Assembly (NCBI RefSeq): GCF_016765655.2
Contig: NZ_CP086106.1
Location: 2,848,501-2,912,500, forward strand
Length of the DNA: 64,000 nt
Direction of reading: 5' to 3'
Source: Skermanella mucosa
Lineage (GTDB): Bacteria; Pseudomonadota; Alphaproteobacteria; Azospirillales; Azospirillaceae
Shown here: piece after piece, positions 27,109-38,301 of the stretch
Layout: each line of letters begins with the position of its first letter
How positions within the stretch are numbered: the stretch's first letter is position 1
The notes under the pieces: model-generated
Seen by the model: the letters and a program-made list of their open reading frames with translations, nothing else
What the model was told of the DNA's origin: nothing
Databases searched by the model: none
Program-made: the position numbers and the translations under genes

Positions 27109-27112
<4 letters not shown>
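26531..27112 (+). CDS. Membrane-anchored coiled-coil protein, unknown family (paralogue A)
   Basis: Not recognised; 193 residues. One N-terminal membrane helix (about residues 5-30), a long Arg/Ala/Glu-rich coiled coil (about 60-105, including ARRRAVERQIDQFQSKLDEL) and a small C-terminal domain (IWAQNLPEAKASLDSRFPVS, then LGF). The C-terminal domain aligns without gaps to that of the next gene, so the two are paralogues. It overlaps that gene by four bases (ATGA). ATG start at 26531 without an obvious ribosome binding site, behind a structured leader. Topology suggests an envelope-facing or cytosolic scaffold. Confidence 0.7.
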
Positions 27113-29162
<2,050 letters not shown>

Positions 29163-29249
29163 CTATACACAGGAAACGCGCCCTGTGAAGTCTACGTTGC
29201 CCTGCGGCAAACGCAGGGCTCGCCTAGGCTCATCCTGACATCACCGAGC

Positions 29250-29370
29250 CTTCCTGGATTTTTGCCGTTCGGCGTCGGTCGGCCTTCGCCTGACAGGGCG
29301 AACGCCGACACCCTGCATCGACGCTCCGGCCAGGGTGTCGGCGTCGGCCTTCGGCCGAGGCCGACCTACG
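29250..29370. repeat. REP-like cluster of nested inverted repeats
   Basis: CGCCGACACCCTG (29303-29315) pairs perfectly with CAGGGTGTCGGCG (29331-29343), a 13-bp stem with a 15-base loop. It is followed directly by GTCGGCCT...AGGCCGAC (29343-29365) and preceded by a related GGCGTCGGTCGGCCTTCGCC copy. The GGCCTTCGGCC and GCCGACCTACG style resembles extragenic palindromes. It lies between the guaB promoter and the end of the ABC permease gene. Confidence 0.5.
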
Positions 29371-29411
29371 TTAATACGACTTTAGCGGACGTTGCTCTTG
29401 CCACGCCCCCG

Positions 29412-30344
29412 TCACACCGACGGTCGGAAAGGCTGTCCCAGGCAGGCCGGCGCCTGGAAACGGCCGCGCCAGGGACCGGCCGATATGATCGTCAGCACCG
29501 CGATGGTCGCCAGGTACGGCAGCATGGTGAACACCTGCCCCGGCAGCCCGAAGCCCAGCCCGCCGCTTCCCTGGGCATGGAGCTGAAGGATCGTGACGCC
29601 GCCGAAGATATAGGCGCCCAGCAGCACCCGGCCCGGCCGCCACGATCCGAACACGACCAGCGCCAGCGCGATCCAGCCGCGGCCCGACGTCATGTTCTCC
29701 GCCCACATGGGCGTGACCGACAGCGACAGGAAGGCGCCGCCCAGCCCGGCCATGGCGCCGCCGAACAGGGTCGCCAAGTAGCGGACCCGAATCACCGGAT
29801 GCCCGATCGAGTGCGCGGATTCCGCGGATTCGCCGACCGCCCTCAGCACCATGCCGGCATGGGTCCGCTTCAGGAACCAGCCGACCGCCAGGGTCAACGC
29901 CACCGACAGGTAGACCATGGCGTCGTACTGGAACAGCAGAGGCCCCAAGACCGGCAGGTCGCTGATTCCGGGAATGTCCAGCTTGGGCAGGCCGGCGATG
30001 GGCATGCCGACGAAGCCGGCCCCGATCAGGGCGCTCAGCCCGATCCCGAAGATGGTGAGGGCAAGGCCCGTCGCCACCTGATTCGCCATCAGGGTCAGGA
30101 CCAGCACGCCGAAGACCAGCGCCAGCGCGGCGCCGGCAAGCGCCGCCGAGCCGATTCCCAGCACGGCGCTGCCAGTCGTCATGGTCACGCCGAAACCCAC
30201 CACCGCGCCGATCAGCATCATGCCCTCGACGCCCAGGTTCAGCACCCCGGACCGCTCCACCACCAGCTCGCCCACGGCGGCGAACAGCATCGGCGTCGCG
30301 GCGATCACCACGGACACCGCGATCAGGACAAGGAAATCGATCAT
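29412..30344 (-). CDS. Nucleoside/purine ABC transporter permease (second permease)
   Basis: 310-residue inner-membrane permease of the BmpA-associated YufQ/NupQ type, with about eight helices and the family stretch GELVVERSGVLNLGVEGMML near residue 30. ATG start at 30344 overlaps the previous gene's stop by four bases (ATGA). It forms a heterodimeric channel with the product of 30341-31444, energised by the double-ABC ATPase at 31434-33020. It is the last gene of the hiuH-xdh-ABC operon. The gene context points to xanthine, guanine or urate-type purines, or nucleosides, as cargo. Confidence 0.9.
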   Translation of the reverse strand: MIDFLVLIAVSVVIAATPMLFAAVGELVVERSGVLNLGVEGMMLIGAVVGFGVTMTTGSAVLGIGSAALAGAALALVFGVLVLTLMANQVATGLALTIFGIGLSALIGAGFVGMPIAGLPKLDIPGISDLPVLGPLLFQYDAMVYLSVALTLAVGWFLKRTHAGMVLRAVGESAESAHSIGHPVIRVRYLATLFGGAMAGLGGAFLSLSVTPMWAENMTSGRGWIALALVVFGSWRPGRVLLGAYIFGGVTILQLHAQGSGGLGFGLPGQVFTMLPYLATIAVLTIISAGPWRGRFQAPACLGQPFRPSV

Positions 30345-31444
30345 GTGGCGGCGACCTCCCGGCGGGGCTTGGCGGCCTGGTGCCTGGCCGACTGGAAGCG
30401 GATGCGGTACCGGACCAGGAAGTCCGAGGCCAGCAGGTAGAACAGCAGCATTCCCTGGAAGACGCCCGTCGCCGCCTGCGGCAGCTGGGCATAGACCTGG
30501 GCGTTCTCGCCGCCGATGTAGGAGATCGCCATCACCAGCCCGGCCAGGATGATCCCCAGCGGGTTGAGCCGCCCCAGGAAGGCCACGATGATCGCGGTGA
30601 AGCCGTAGCCCGGGGTGAGCTGCGGCGTCAGCTGCCCGATCGGGCCGGCCACCTCGATCATGCCGGCCAGCCCCGCCAAGGCCCCCGCCAGCAGCAGGCT
30701 GAACCAGACCGTTCCCTTCTGGCTGAACCCGGCGAAACGGGCCGCCATGGGCGCCTGCCCGACCACCTTGACCTGGAAGCCGGTCACCGTATGGGTCAGC
30801 AGGACCCAGGCCGCCACGGCGGCGAACAGCGCCACGAAGGCCCCGGCATGCAGCCGGGTGCCCTCCAGGACGATGGGCAGGATGGCCGCCTCGGTGAACA
30901 GCCGGCTCTGCGGGAAATTGAAGCCCTCGGGGTCGCGCCACGGCCCATGGACCAGGATGCTCAGGACCAGCGTCGCGACATATGTCAGCATCAGGCTGGT
31001 CAGGATCTCGCTGACCTCGAACCGCGTCTTCAGGAACGCCGGAATCGCCGCCCACAGCATGCCGCCCAGGGCACCGGCCACGAACATCAGCGGCAGGATC
31101 CAGAAACCCTCGTCGCCCCAGAAGGCCAGGGCCACGCCGGCGCCGAAGATCGCGCCGATGGTCAGCTGCCCCTCGGCCCCGATGTTCCAGACATTGGCGC
31201 GGAAGCCGATGGCGAGCCCGGTCGCGATCAGGATCAGCGGCCCGGCCTTGACCGCCAGTTCCGCCAGTCCGAACTGGGTCTCCAGCGGCGACACCAGGAA
31301 GATGTACAGGGTCGATCCGGGATTCAGTCCCAGGAACATGAACAGCAGGTAGCCCGACAGGATGGTCAGCGCGATCGCCAGCAGCGGCGTTCCGTAGACC
31401 AGCGATTTCGGGATCTCCCGCCGCGGTTCGAACTTAAGCGACAT
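30341..31444 (-). CDS. Nucleoside/purine ABC transporter permease (first permease)
   Basis: 367 residues, the longer YufP/NupP-type permease of the same importer. Marks include the FRANVWNIGAEGQLTIGAIFG region and about nine hydrophobic helices. ATG at 31444, overlapping the ATPase stop by 11 bases. Together with the downstream permease and upstream ATPase it makes a complete inner-membrane complex; the BMP-type binding protein is not encoded next to them. Confidence 0.9.
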   Translation of the reverse strand: MSLKFEPRREIPKSLVYGTPLLAIALTILSGYLLFMFLGLNPGSTLYIFLVSPLETQFGLAELAVKAGPLILIATGLAIGFRANVWNIGAEGQLTIGAIFGAGVALAFWGDEGFWILPLMFVAGALGGMLWAAIPAFLKTRFEVSEILTSLMLTYVATLVLSILVHGPWRDPEGFNFPQSRLFTEAAILPIVLEGTRLHAGAFVALFAAVAAWVLLTHTVTGFQVKVVGQAPMAARFAGFSQKGTVWFSLLLAGALAGLAGMIEVAGPIGQLTPQLTPGYGFTAIIVAFLGRLNPLGIILAGLVMAISYIGGENAQVYAQLPQAATGVFQGMLLFYLLASDFLVRYRIRFQSARHQAAKPRREVAAT

Positions 31445-33020
31445 GCTGGGAGCCCCCCTTGTTCTCCGCCCCGTGTGTTGCCGGCACTTCCGCCGACATC
31501 CCGTGCAGGCCGCCCATCAGCAGCCCGATCTCCTCCAGGGAGGCATCCGCCGTGTCGATCGCCTTCGACAGGGTACCGACATTCAGCACCGCCAGCCGGT
31601 CGCACAGGGTCAGCAACTCGTCCAGGTCCTGGGAGACGACGACGATCGAGGCCCCGTTCTGCGCCAGGTTGAACAGCGCCTGGTGGATCGCCGCGGCGGC
31701 GCCTGCATCGACGCCCCAGGTCGGCTGGGCGATCACCAGCACCTCGGGAGCCTGGAGGATCTCGCGTCCGACGATGTATTTCTGAAGGTTGCCGCCCGAC
31801 AGGCTGCGCGCCGCCGAGTCAGGCCCGCGCGCCTTGACGCCGAACTCCTGGATGATCCGCTCGGCGAAATCCCGCGTCGCGTCCCGCCTGATCCAGCCGC
31901 GCAGCACCAGCTTCATGCGGTTCCGCGCGCTGATCAGCGTATTCGACGCCAAGCTCATGTCGGGCACCGCGGCGTGGCCGTTGCGCTCCTCCGGCACGCA
32001 GCACAGGCCCAGCGCCCGCCGCCGCTCGACGCCCAGGTCGCCCACCGGCTTGCCGTCCAGCCGGATGCTTGTCGGGTTCGCGACCGTCAGTTCGCCCGAC
32101 AGAGCCCGCATCAATTCGTTCTGGCCGTTGCCGGCGACGCCGGCGATGCCGAAGATTTCGCCCGCCGCGACCTCGAAACCGACGCGCTTCAGCGTGGTCC
32201 CGAACGGCTGGTCGGTCGGCAGGTCCAGCGCCTCGACTGTAAATCGGGTGGCGGCCTTGGGCCGCGTCCCGCGCCGGGCCAGCGTCTTCAGCTCGGCGCC
32301 GATCATCATCTGCGCCATGCCGCGGGTCGATTCCACCGCCGGGTCGCACTCCCCGACCACCTTGCCGCCGCGCAGGATCGTGGCATGGTCGCAGAGATCC
32401 TTGATCTCCTGGAGCTTGTGGCTGATGTAGAGGATCGAGCAGCCTTCCGACGCCAGCAGCCGCAACGTGCCGAACAGCCGCTCGACCTCCTGCGGGGTCA
32501 GGACGGAGGTCGGCTCGTCCATGATCAGCAGCTTGGGATCCTGAAGCAGGCATCGCACGATCTCGACCCGCTGGCGCTCGCCGACCGACAGGGTGTGGAT
32601 CTCGCGCCTCGGGTCCAGCGGCAGACCGTAGGCCTGCGACACCTCGACGATCCGCCCGGACAGGCTGCGCATGTCGGGCTTGCCTTCCAGCCCCAGCGCG
32701 ATGTTCTCCAGCACCGTCATGCCGTCGAACAGCGAGAAATGCTGGAACACCATGCCGATGCCGAGCCGGCGCGCCGCATGCGGGTTGGCAAGCTGGACAG
32801 CCTGCCCGTTCCACAGCACCTCGCCCTCGTCGGCGTGGAGCACGCCGTAGATGATCTTCACCAGCGTGCTCTTGCCGGCGCCGTTCTCTCCCAGCAGCGC
32901 ATGGATCTCGCCCGGCCGGACCGGGAAGCTGACGCCGTCGTTGGCGACGACCCCGGGGAATCGCTTGGTTATTCCGCGAAGCTCAAGACGGGGAGGAACC
33001 CCGCCGGCATCGTAGGTCAT
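31434..33020 (-). CDS. Nucleoside/purine ABC transporter, double ATP-binding protein
   Basis: 528 residues with two tandem ABC domains, as in the YufO/NupO and sugar RbsA-like ATPases. Domain 1 has the Walker A GENGAGKST and signature LSVGERQRVEI; Walker B is LLIMDEPTSVL. Domain 2 has the signature LSGGNLQKYIVGRE, while its Walker A position reads GVAGNGQNEL, a degenerate form usual in the second half of this family. ATG start at 33020, 36 bases after xdhC. Being in the same operon as xanthine dehydrogenase supports purine import. Confidence 0.92.
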   Translation of the reverse strand: MTYDAGGVPPRLELRGITKRFPGVVANDGVSFPVRPGEIHALLGENGAGKSTLVKIIYGVLHADEGEVLWNGQAVQLANPHAARRLGIGMVFQHFSLFDGMTVLENIALGLEGKPDMRSLSGRIVEVSQAYGLPLDPRREIHTLSVGERQRVEIVRCLLQDPKLLIMDEPTSVLTPQEVERLFGTLRLLASEGCSILYISHKLQEIKDLCDHATILRGGKVVGECDPAVESTRGMAQMMIGAELKTLARRGTRPKAATRFTVEALDLPTDQPFGTTLKRVGFEVAAGEIFGIAGVAGNGQNELMRALSGELTVANPTSIRLDGKPVGDLGVERRRALGLCCVPEERNGHAAVPDMSLASNTLISARNRMKLVLRGWIRRDATRDFAERIIQEFGVKARGPDSAARSLSGGNLQKYIVGREILQAPEVLVIAQPTWGVDAGAAAAIHQALFNLAQNGASIVVVSQDLDELLTLCDRLAVLNVGTLSKAIDTADASLEEIGLLMGGLHGMSAEVPATHGAENKGGSQHVA

Positions 33021-33056
33021 GTTTCACTCTCCCAGTTCGTCGGGACCCCGTTCCCT

Positions 33057-33896
33057 CTATGCCTCGGCGTTCGCGGGTTCTGATGCCTCTTTGGACGCTT
33101 CGGCGGTCGTTATCAAGAGCTCTGCGGCGACCAGTGCCGCGATCACCTCCGGTCGCTTGTCGCGGTGCAGGGCGGACCCGATCGGGCAGGTCAGCCTGTC
33201 CAGCACGCCCGGATCCCCCCCGTGGGCGGTGAAGGTCCGCTCGAACCGCCGCCGCTTGGTCGCCGAGCCGATCAGCCCGGCATAGGCGAAGTCCCCGCGC
33301 CGCAGCACCGCTTCCGTGATCTGGAAATCCAGCGCATGCAGATGAGTCAGCACCAGATAGCTGGATCCCGGCGGCGCCTCGGCGACCATGTCCAGGGGCG
33401 CTTCCGTCACGACCCGGCGCACGGTCGTTCCGGGCATGGCCTGTGGAAACTCCTCCGCCCGCCCGTCGATCCACAGCATGTCCAGCGGCAGCGGCGCCAG
33501 CGCCGACGCGATCGCCTTGCCGACATGACCGGCGCCGAACAGCAGGACCCGCGGCAGCCTGGCGGCGGCGGCACTCTCTTCCGCCTCGATCCGGTCCAGC
33601 AACGCCGCGTCGGCCTGTTCCAGGCGCAGCGTCACATGGCCGCCGCAGCACTGGCCGATCGCCGGACCCAGCGGAACGTCCACCATCTCCTCGGGTCCCG
33701 CCAGCGCCCGAGCCCGGGCGATCGCGTCCCATTCCAGCCGGCCGCCGCCGATCGTTCCGGCCGTGGCCGCCGGACCGACCAGCATCCGCGCTCCAGGCTC
33801 GCGCGGGGTCGAGCCCCGCGCTCCGGCCACCGTCACCAGCGCCGCGCGCTCGCCACGCGCCAGCATGGCCTTCAGCACCGGCGCCAGCCCGGTCAT
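33057..33896 (-). CDS. xdhC: Xanthine dehydrogenase accessory protein XdhC
   Basis: 279 residues. XdhC binds the molybdenum cofactor, promotes its sulfuration and inserts it into XdhB. The N-terminal domain has VTVAGARGSTPREPGARML and the conserved IGQCCGGHV; the C-terminal Rossmann domain has VLLFGAGHVGKAI and the AYAGLIGSATKR segment. ATG at 33896 overlaps the xdhB stop by four bases. Confidence 0.95.
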   Translation of the reverse strand: MTGLAPVLKAMLARGERAALVTVAGARGSTPREPGARMLVGPAATAGTIGGGRLEWDAIARARALAGPEEMVDVPLGPAIGQCCGGHVTLRLEQADAALLDRIEAEESAAAARLPRVLLFGAGHVGKAIASALAPLPLDMLWIDGRAEEFPQAMPGTTVRRVVTEAPLDMVAEAPPGSSYLVLTHLHALDFQITEAVLRRGDFAYAGLIGSATKRRRFERTFTAHGGDPGVLDRLTCPIGSALHRDKRPEVIAALVAAELLITTAEASKEASEPANAEA

Positions 33897-36235
33897 GCCG
33901 GCCGCCTTCCCGCCCTCAGGGCCTCGATCGCCGCCAGCACCTTCTCCGGCGTGGCCGGCGGATCGATCCTCGGGCATGTCGCGTAATCGCCGACGCTCGC
34001 CACCGCGTCCGAAATCGCATGGAGCACCGACATGCCCAGCATGAAGGGCGGCTCGCCCACCGCCTTGGACCGGTAGACCGTGTCCTTGCGGTTCCGCGCG
34101 TTCTCCAGCAGGTGGACGTTGAAGACACGGGGCCGGTCGCTGCAGGCCGGGATCTTGTAGGTGCTGGGCGCGTGGGTCCGCAGATGCCCGCGCTTGTCCC
34201 ACCACAGCTCCTCCATGGTCAGCCAGCCCATGCCCTGGACGAAGCCGCCTTCGACCTGCCCGCGATCCAGCGCCGGGTTCAGCGAATGTCCGACATCGTG
34301 CAGGATGTCGACCCGGTCGACCCTGTATTCTCCCGTCAGCGTATCGACGGTCACTTCCGCCGCCGCCGCACCATAGGAAAAATAGTAGAACGGCTTGCCG
34401 CGCCCGGCCGCCCGGTCCCAGTGGATCTCCGGCGTCTTGTAGAATCCGGTGGACGAGAGCTGGATGCGCGCCATGTAGGCGGTTCGGACCAGATCGCCGA
34501 ACGGGATCTCCTGGTTGCCGATCCGCACCCGGTTGGGCAGGAACACCACCTGCTCCCGCGGCACGCCCCAGTTCTCCACCGCGAAGCCGATCAGCCGCTC
34601 CTTGATGGTGGCCGCCGCGTTCTGCGCCGCCTTGCCGTTCAGGTCGGCCCCCGACGACGCCGCGGTCGCCGAGGTGTTCGGCACCTTGCCGGTCGTGGTC
34701 GCCGTGACGCGGACCTTCTCGATGTCGATCTGGAACTCCTCGGCGACGACCTGGGCGACCTTCACGTAAAGCCCCTGCCCCATCTCGGTCCCGCCGTGGT
34801 TCAGGTGGACGGTGCCGTCGGTATAGACATGGACCAGGGCTCCGGCCTGGTTGTACTGGGTCGCGGTGAAGGAGATGCCGAACTTGACCGGCGTCAGCGC
34901 GATCCCCTTCCGCAGCCAGCCACCCCTGGCGTTGTGCGCCCGGATCGCATCGCGTCGTGCTTGATAGTCGGATCGCTCCTCCAGCGCCGTGACGATCTCC
35001 GGCGCGATGTTGTCTTCCACGGTCTGGTGATAGGGCGTCAGGTCCCGGCCCTCGCCGCCGTAGAAGTTCAGCTTGCGGATCTCCAGCGGGTCCTTGCCCA
35101 CTGCATATGCCACCTCCTCGATCACCCGTTCCGCCGCGACCATCCCCTGGGGTCCGCCGAACCCGCGGAATGCCGTGTTGGAGACCGTGTTGGTCTTCAG
35201 CGGCAGCGACTTGGCCGTGACCGCCTCGTAGAAATAGGTGTTGTCGCAGTGGAACAGTGCCCGGTCGGTCACCGGCCCGGACAGGTCGGCGGCGAACCCG
35301 CAGCGCGCGGCGAACAGGAACTCGACGCCCCTGATCCGCCCGTCGTCGTCGAACCCGACGCGGTAGTCCACCTCGAAATCGTGGCGCTTGCCGGTGATCA
35401 CCATGTCGTCGTCGCGGTCCGGCCGAAGCTTGGCAGCCCGCCCCGTCTTCTTCGCCACGACGGCCGCCGTCGCCGCGAACAGGTTGGCCTGCGTCTCCTT
35501 GCCGCCGAATGCCCCGCCCATGCGCCGGACCTCGACCGCCACCGCGTTGGCCGGCACGTTCAGCACGTGGGCGACGATATGCTGGACCTCGCTGGGATGC
35601 TGTGTCGAGCAATGGACCAGGACCTCGTCGTCCTCCCCGGGGATCGCCATGGCGATCTGGCCTTCCAGGTAGAAATGGTCCTGGCCGCCGATGACGATCC
35701 GGCCTTCCAGGCGGCGGGGTGCCTCCGCGATCGCCGGTTCCGCTTCGCCCCGCTTCAAGGTCATGGGCGGGAACACCACGGTCCCGCGCCCGCGCGCCTG
35801 ATCCAGGGTCAGCACCGGCTCCAGGTCCTCGTAGGTCGCGACCGCGAGCCGCGCCGCCCGGCGCGCCTGCTCCCGGGTCTCCGCCGCCACCGCGAACAGC
35901 GGCTGGCCCGCGTACTCGATCAGGTCGTCGGCGAACAGCGGCTCGTCATGGCGGCCCATGCAGCTCACGTCGTTGACGCCCGGCACGTCCGCCGCCGTGA
36001 CGACCTCGACCACGCCCGGCGCCGCTCTCACCGCCGACAGGTCCAGCGACACCAGCCGCGCATGAGGCCGGTCGCTCAGGCCCAGATAGACATTCAGCAG
36101 TCCGGCCGGCTCCCGGATATCGTCGACATAGACCGCCTCGCCGGTCACGTGCTTGTGGGCGCTGTCGTGCCGCCGGTCGGAATGAACGGCGCCCGAGATG
36201 CGCTCGACGAGACCCGCTTCCGTTGAATCAGGCAT
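33893..36235 (-). CDS. xdhB: Xanthine dehydrogenase molybdopterin-binding subunit
   Basis: 780 residues, the large catalytic subunit. It oxidises hypoxanthine and xanthine to urate. Molybdopterin-contact motifs: GGAFGGKETQ, FRGFGGPQG and EMGQGLYVKVAQV; the late GEPPFMLGM supplies the catalytic Glu region. The ATG at 36235 (MPDSTEAGLVERISGAVHSD) overlaps the xdhA stop by 8 bases. The substrate-site pattern fits XdhB rather than aldehyde oxidase, and the operon confirms purine use. Confidence 0.96.
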   Translation of the reverse strand: MPDSTEAGLVERISGAVHSDRRHDSAHKHVTGEAVYVDDIREPAGLLNVYLGLSDRPHARLVSLDLSAVRAAPGVVEVVTAADVPGVNDVSCMGRHDEPLFADDLIEYAGQPLFAVAAETREQARRAARLAVATYEDLEPVLTLDQARGRGTVVFPPMTLKRGEAEPAIAEAPRRLEGRIVIGGQDHFYLEGQIAMAIPGEDDEVLVHCSTQHPSEVQHIVAHVLNVPANAVAVEVRRMGGAFGGKETQANLFAATAAVVAKKTGRAAKLRPDRDDDMVITGKRHDFEVDYRVGFDDDGRIRGVEFLFAARCGFAADLSGPVTDRALFHCDNTYFYEAVTAKSLPLKTNTVSNTAFRGFGGPQGMVAAERVIEEVAYAVGKDPLEIRKLNFYGGEGRDLTPYHQTVEDNIAPEIVTALEERSDYQARRDAIRAHNARGGWLRKGIALTPVKFGISFTATQYNQAGALVHVYTDGTVHLNHGGTEMGQGLYVKVAQVVAEEFQIDIEKVRVTATTTGKVPNTSATAASSGADLNGKAAQNAAATIKERLIGFAVENWGVPREQVVFLPNRVRIGNQEIPFGDLVRTAYMARIQLSSTGFYKTPEIHWDRAAGRGKPFYYFSYGAAAAEVTVDTLTGEYRVDRVDILHDVGHSLNPALDRGQVEGGFVQGMGWLTMEELWWDKRGHLRTHAPSTYKIPACSDRPRVFNVHLLENARNRKDTVYRSKAVGEPPFMLGMSVLHAISDAVASVGDYATCPRIDPPATPEKVLAAIEALRAGRRPA

Positions 36236-37700
36236 GGACCAGCCTCCGGTCGCCGACCAGACGCGTATCCGCGTCGGGATCGGTGGTTTCCACATAGAGT
36301 TTCAGCAGCAGGTTGGCGGCCACGGCCATGCGGTAGGACGCGCTGGCCCGCCAGTCGGTCAGGGGGGTGAAGTCCCGCGCCAGCGCCGCCATGGCGTCGC
36401 GCACGGTCGCCTCCGTCCAGGGCCGCCCGACCAGCGCCTTCTCGGCTTCCGCCGCCCGCTTCGGCGTCGCGGCCATCCCGCCATAGGCGATCCTGGCTTC
36501 CGCCACGGTGCCGCCGTCGATCCTGACCGAGAAGCAGGCGCACACCGCCGAGATGTCCTGGTCGAACCGCTTGGTGATCTTGTAGGCACGGAACCGCGCA
36601 CCCGGCGCGGGTTTGGGCAGGACGACGGCCTCGACGAACTCTCCCGGCCGACGGTCCTGCTTGCCGTAGTCGATGAAGAAATCCTCGATCGGCATCGACC
36701 GCCGGCCGTCCTTCGACCGCAGCACCAACGTGGCGCCGGCCGCGATCAGGGCCGGCGGCGTGTCGCCGATGGGCGAGCCGTTGGCGATGTTGCCGCCGAT
36801 CGTGCCGACGTTCCGGACCTGCACGGCCCCGATCCGCCGGATCAGCTCGCCGAAATCGGGATAGAGCGCCCCGACCGGATCCTTGATGTCGGTATAGGTG
36901 GCTCCGGCCGAGATCTCCAGCGCGGTGCCGGTGTCCCGGATCTCCCGGAAACCCCGGATGCGTCCCGTGTAGATCACGACGTCCAGCACCCGCTGGAACT
37001 TGGTGACCCAGAGCCCGACGTCGGTCGCCCCCGAGACGATCCGGGCCTCCGGATGCTCGGCCAGCAGGTCGGCGAAAGCCTCCAGCGTCGCCGGGGCAAG
37101 GAACAGCCGCCCGCCCTTGCCGACGCGCAGGGTCTCGTCGTCCTGCAAGCCTGCCAGCCGCTCCGCCGTGGCCGCGGCCTCCGCCGCGAAACGGTCCGCC
37201 GCCGGCGCTCCCAGGGCGTACATCCGCTCGCTCGCCGCGACGATCGGCGCGTATCCCGTGCAGCGACACAGGTTGCCGGCCAGCGCGTCGTCCACCGCGG
37301 CCCCGTCCGGAGCCTCCTCGCCTTTGTACAGCGCGAACATGGACATGACGAAGCCCGGCGTGCAGAAGCCGCATTGCGACCCGTGGCAATCCACCAGGGC
37401 CTGCTGTACCGGATGGAGCCCGCCGTCCGCACCCTTCAGGTGCTCGACCGTCAGCACCTGGCAGCCGTCCAGCGTCGCGACGAAGCGGATGCAGGCGTTC
37501 ACCGCCTCGTACCGGACCTTGCCGCCCTCCAGCCGCCCGACCACCACCGTGCAGGCGCCGCAGTCGCCTTCCGCGCAGCCTTCCTTGGTGCCGACCTTGC
37601 GCTGGTCCAGGCGCAGCCAGTCCAGGACCGTCTGGGTCGGATCGACCTCCCGAATCTCGATCAGCCGGTCGCTCAGCAGGAACCTTACGCAATCGCGCAT
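36228..37700 (-). CDS. xdhA: Xanthine dehydrogenase small subunit (2Fe-2S/FAD)
   Basis: 490 residues. N-terminal plant-type 2Fe-2S domain (CAEGDCGACTV), then the helical second cluster domain (CGFCTPGFVM and CRCTGY), then an FAD domain with the NVGTIGGNIANGSPIGD motif and a CO-dehydrogenase-type C-terminus. It passes electrons from the Mo site to NAD. ATG at 37700, 18 bases after hiuH, so it is in the same operon. Confidence 0.96.
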   Translation of the reverse strand: MRDCVRFLLSDRLIEIREVDPTQTVLDWLRLDQRKVGTKEGCAEGDCGACTVVVGRLEGGKVRYEAVNACIRFVATLDGCQVLTVEHLKGADGGLHPVQQALVDCHGSQCGFCTPGFVMSMFALYKGEEAPDGAAVDDALAGNLCRCTGYAPIVAASERMYALGAPAADRFAAEAAATAERLAGLQDDETLRVGKGGRLFLAPATLEAFADLLAEHPEARIVSGATDVGLWVTKFQRVLDVVIYTGRIRGFREIRDTGTALEISAGATYTDIKDPVGALYPDFGELIRRIGAVQVRNVGTIGGNIANGSPIGDTPPALIAAGATLVLRSKDGRRSMPIEDFFIDYGKQDRRPGEFVEAVVLPKPAPGARFRAYKITKRFDQDISAVCACFSVRIDGGTVAEARIAYGGMAATPKRAAEAEKALVGRPWTEATVRDAMAALARDFTPLTDWRASASYRMAVAANLLLKLYVETTDPDADTRLVGDRRLVHA

Positions 37701-37718
37701 CGTGCGTCTCTCCTCGCC

Positions 37719-38114
37719 TCAGCTTCCGCGATATGTGGAATAGGCGAACGGGCTGACCAGCAGCGGCACATGGTAATGGGCACCCGCGTCCGCGATCCCG
37801 AAGCGGAGCGGGATGCCGTCCAGGAACGGCGGGTCCGGCAGGTCTACCGCGATCTTCCGGAAATAGGCGTCCACCTCGAATATCAGCTCGTAGATCCCCG
37901 TCCGCATCCGGTCGCCGGACAGCAACGGTTCGTCGCAGCGGCCGTCGGTGTTCGTCTTGGTCTCGGTGATCTTCTCCCGCCTGTCGCCGTCGATCCGGAA
38001 CAGCGTCACCGCCATTCCCGCCGCGGGCGTTCCGTGCATGGTATCGAGGACATGGGTGGTGAGCCGTCCTCCGCTCGCCGCCCCGCTCTCCGCCATTCGT
38101 GAAGTCGCCGCCAT
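37719..38114 (-). CDS. uraH: 5-hydroxyisourate hydrolase (transthyretin-like)
   Basis: 131 residues. It hydrolyses 5-hydroxyisourate to OHCU in the urate pathway. Family marks: [14 protein letters not shown] at the N-terminus (catalytic His), an RCDEPL segment and the C-terminal YRGS signature. The first 15 residues are an extra polar leader. ATG at 38114. It is the first gene of the seven-gene minus-strand purine operon and is divergent from the OHCU decarboxylase fusion, so both later steps share one promoter region. Confidence 0.95.
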   Translation of the reverse strand: MAATSRMAESGAASGGRLTTHVLDTMHGTPAAGMAVTLFRIDGDRREKITETKTNTDGRCDEPLLSGDRMRTGIYELIFEVDAYFRKIAVDLPDPPFLDGIPLRFGIADAGAHYHVPLLVSPFAYSTYRGS

Positions 38115-38301
38115 GTGTCTCTCCTTGCTCGCCTGTTTTCGACTTGTTATCGGTTCGCGGAGTTTCCTAAATTATTCTTTCACCGCTCCGTCTCCGCCGT
38201 CGATATCCCTTGGACGGAAAGAGTTTCAAAACTTTCAGGAAGGTCATGCCCCGGGGATGGCATTAGTTTGACGTTACGATCCTATTGGTGGAAGGGTGCA
38301 A

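Noticed and set aside
33443-36226. 927-codon open frame opposite xdhB and xdhC
   Set aside because: Antisense shadow of the xanthine dehydrogenase genes with no recognisable motif.
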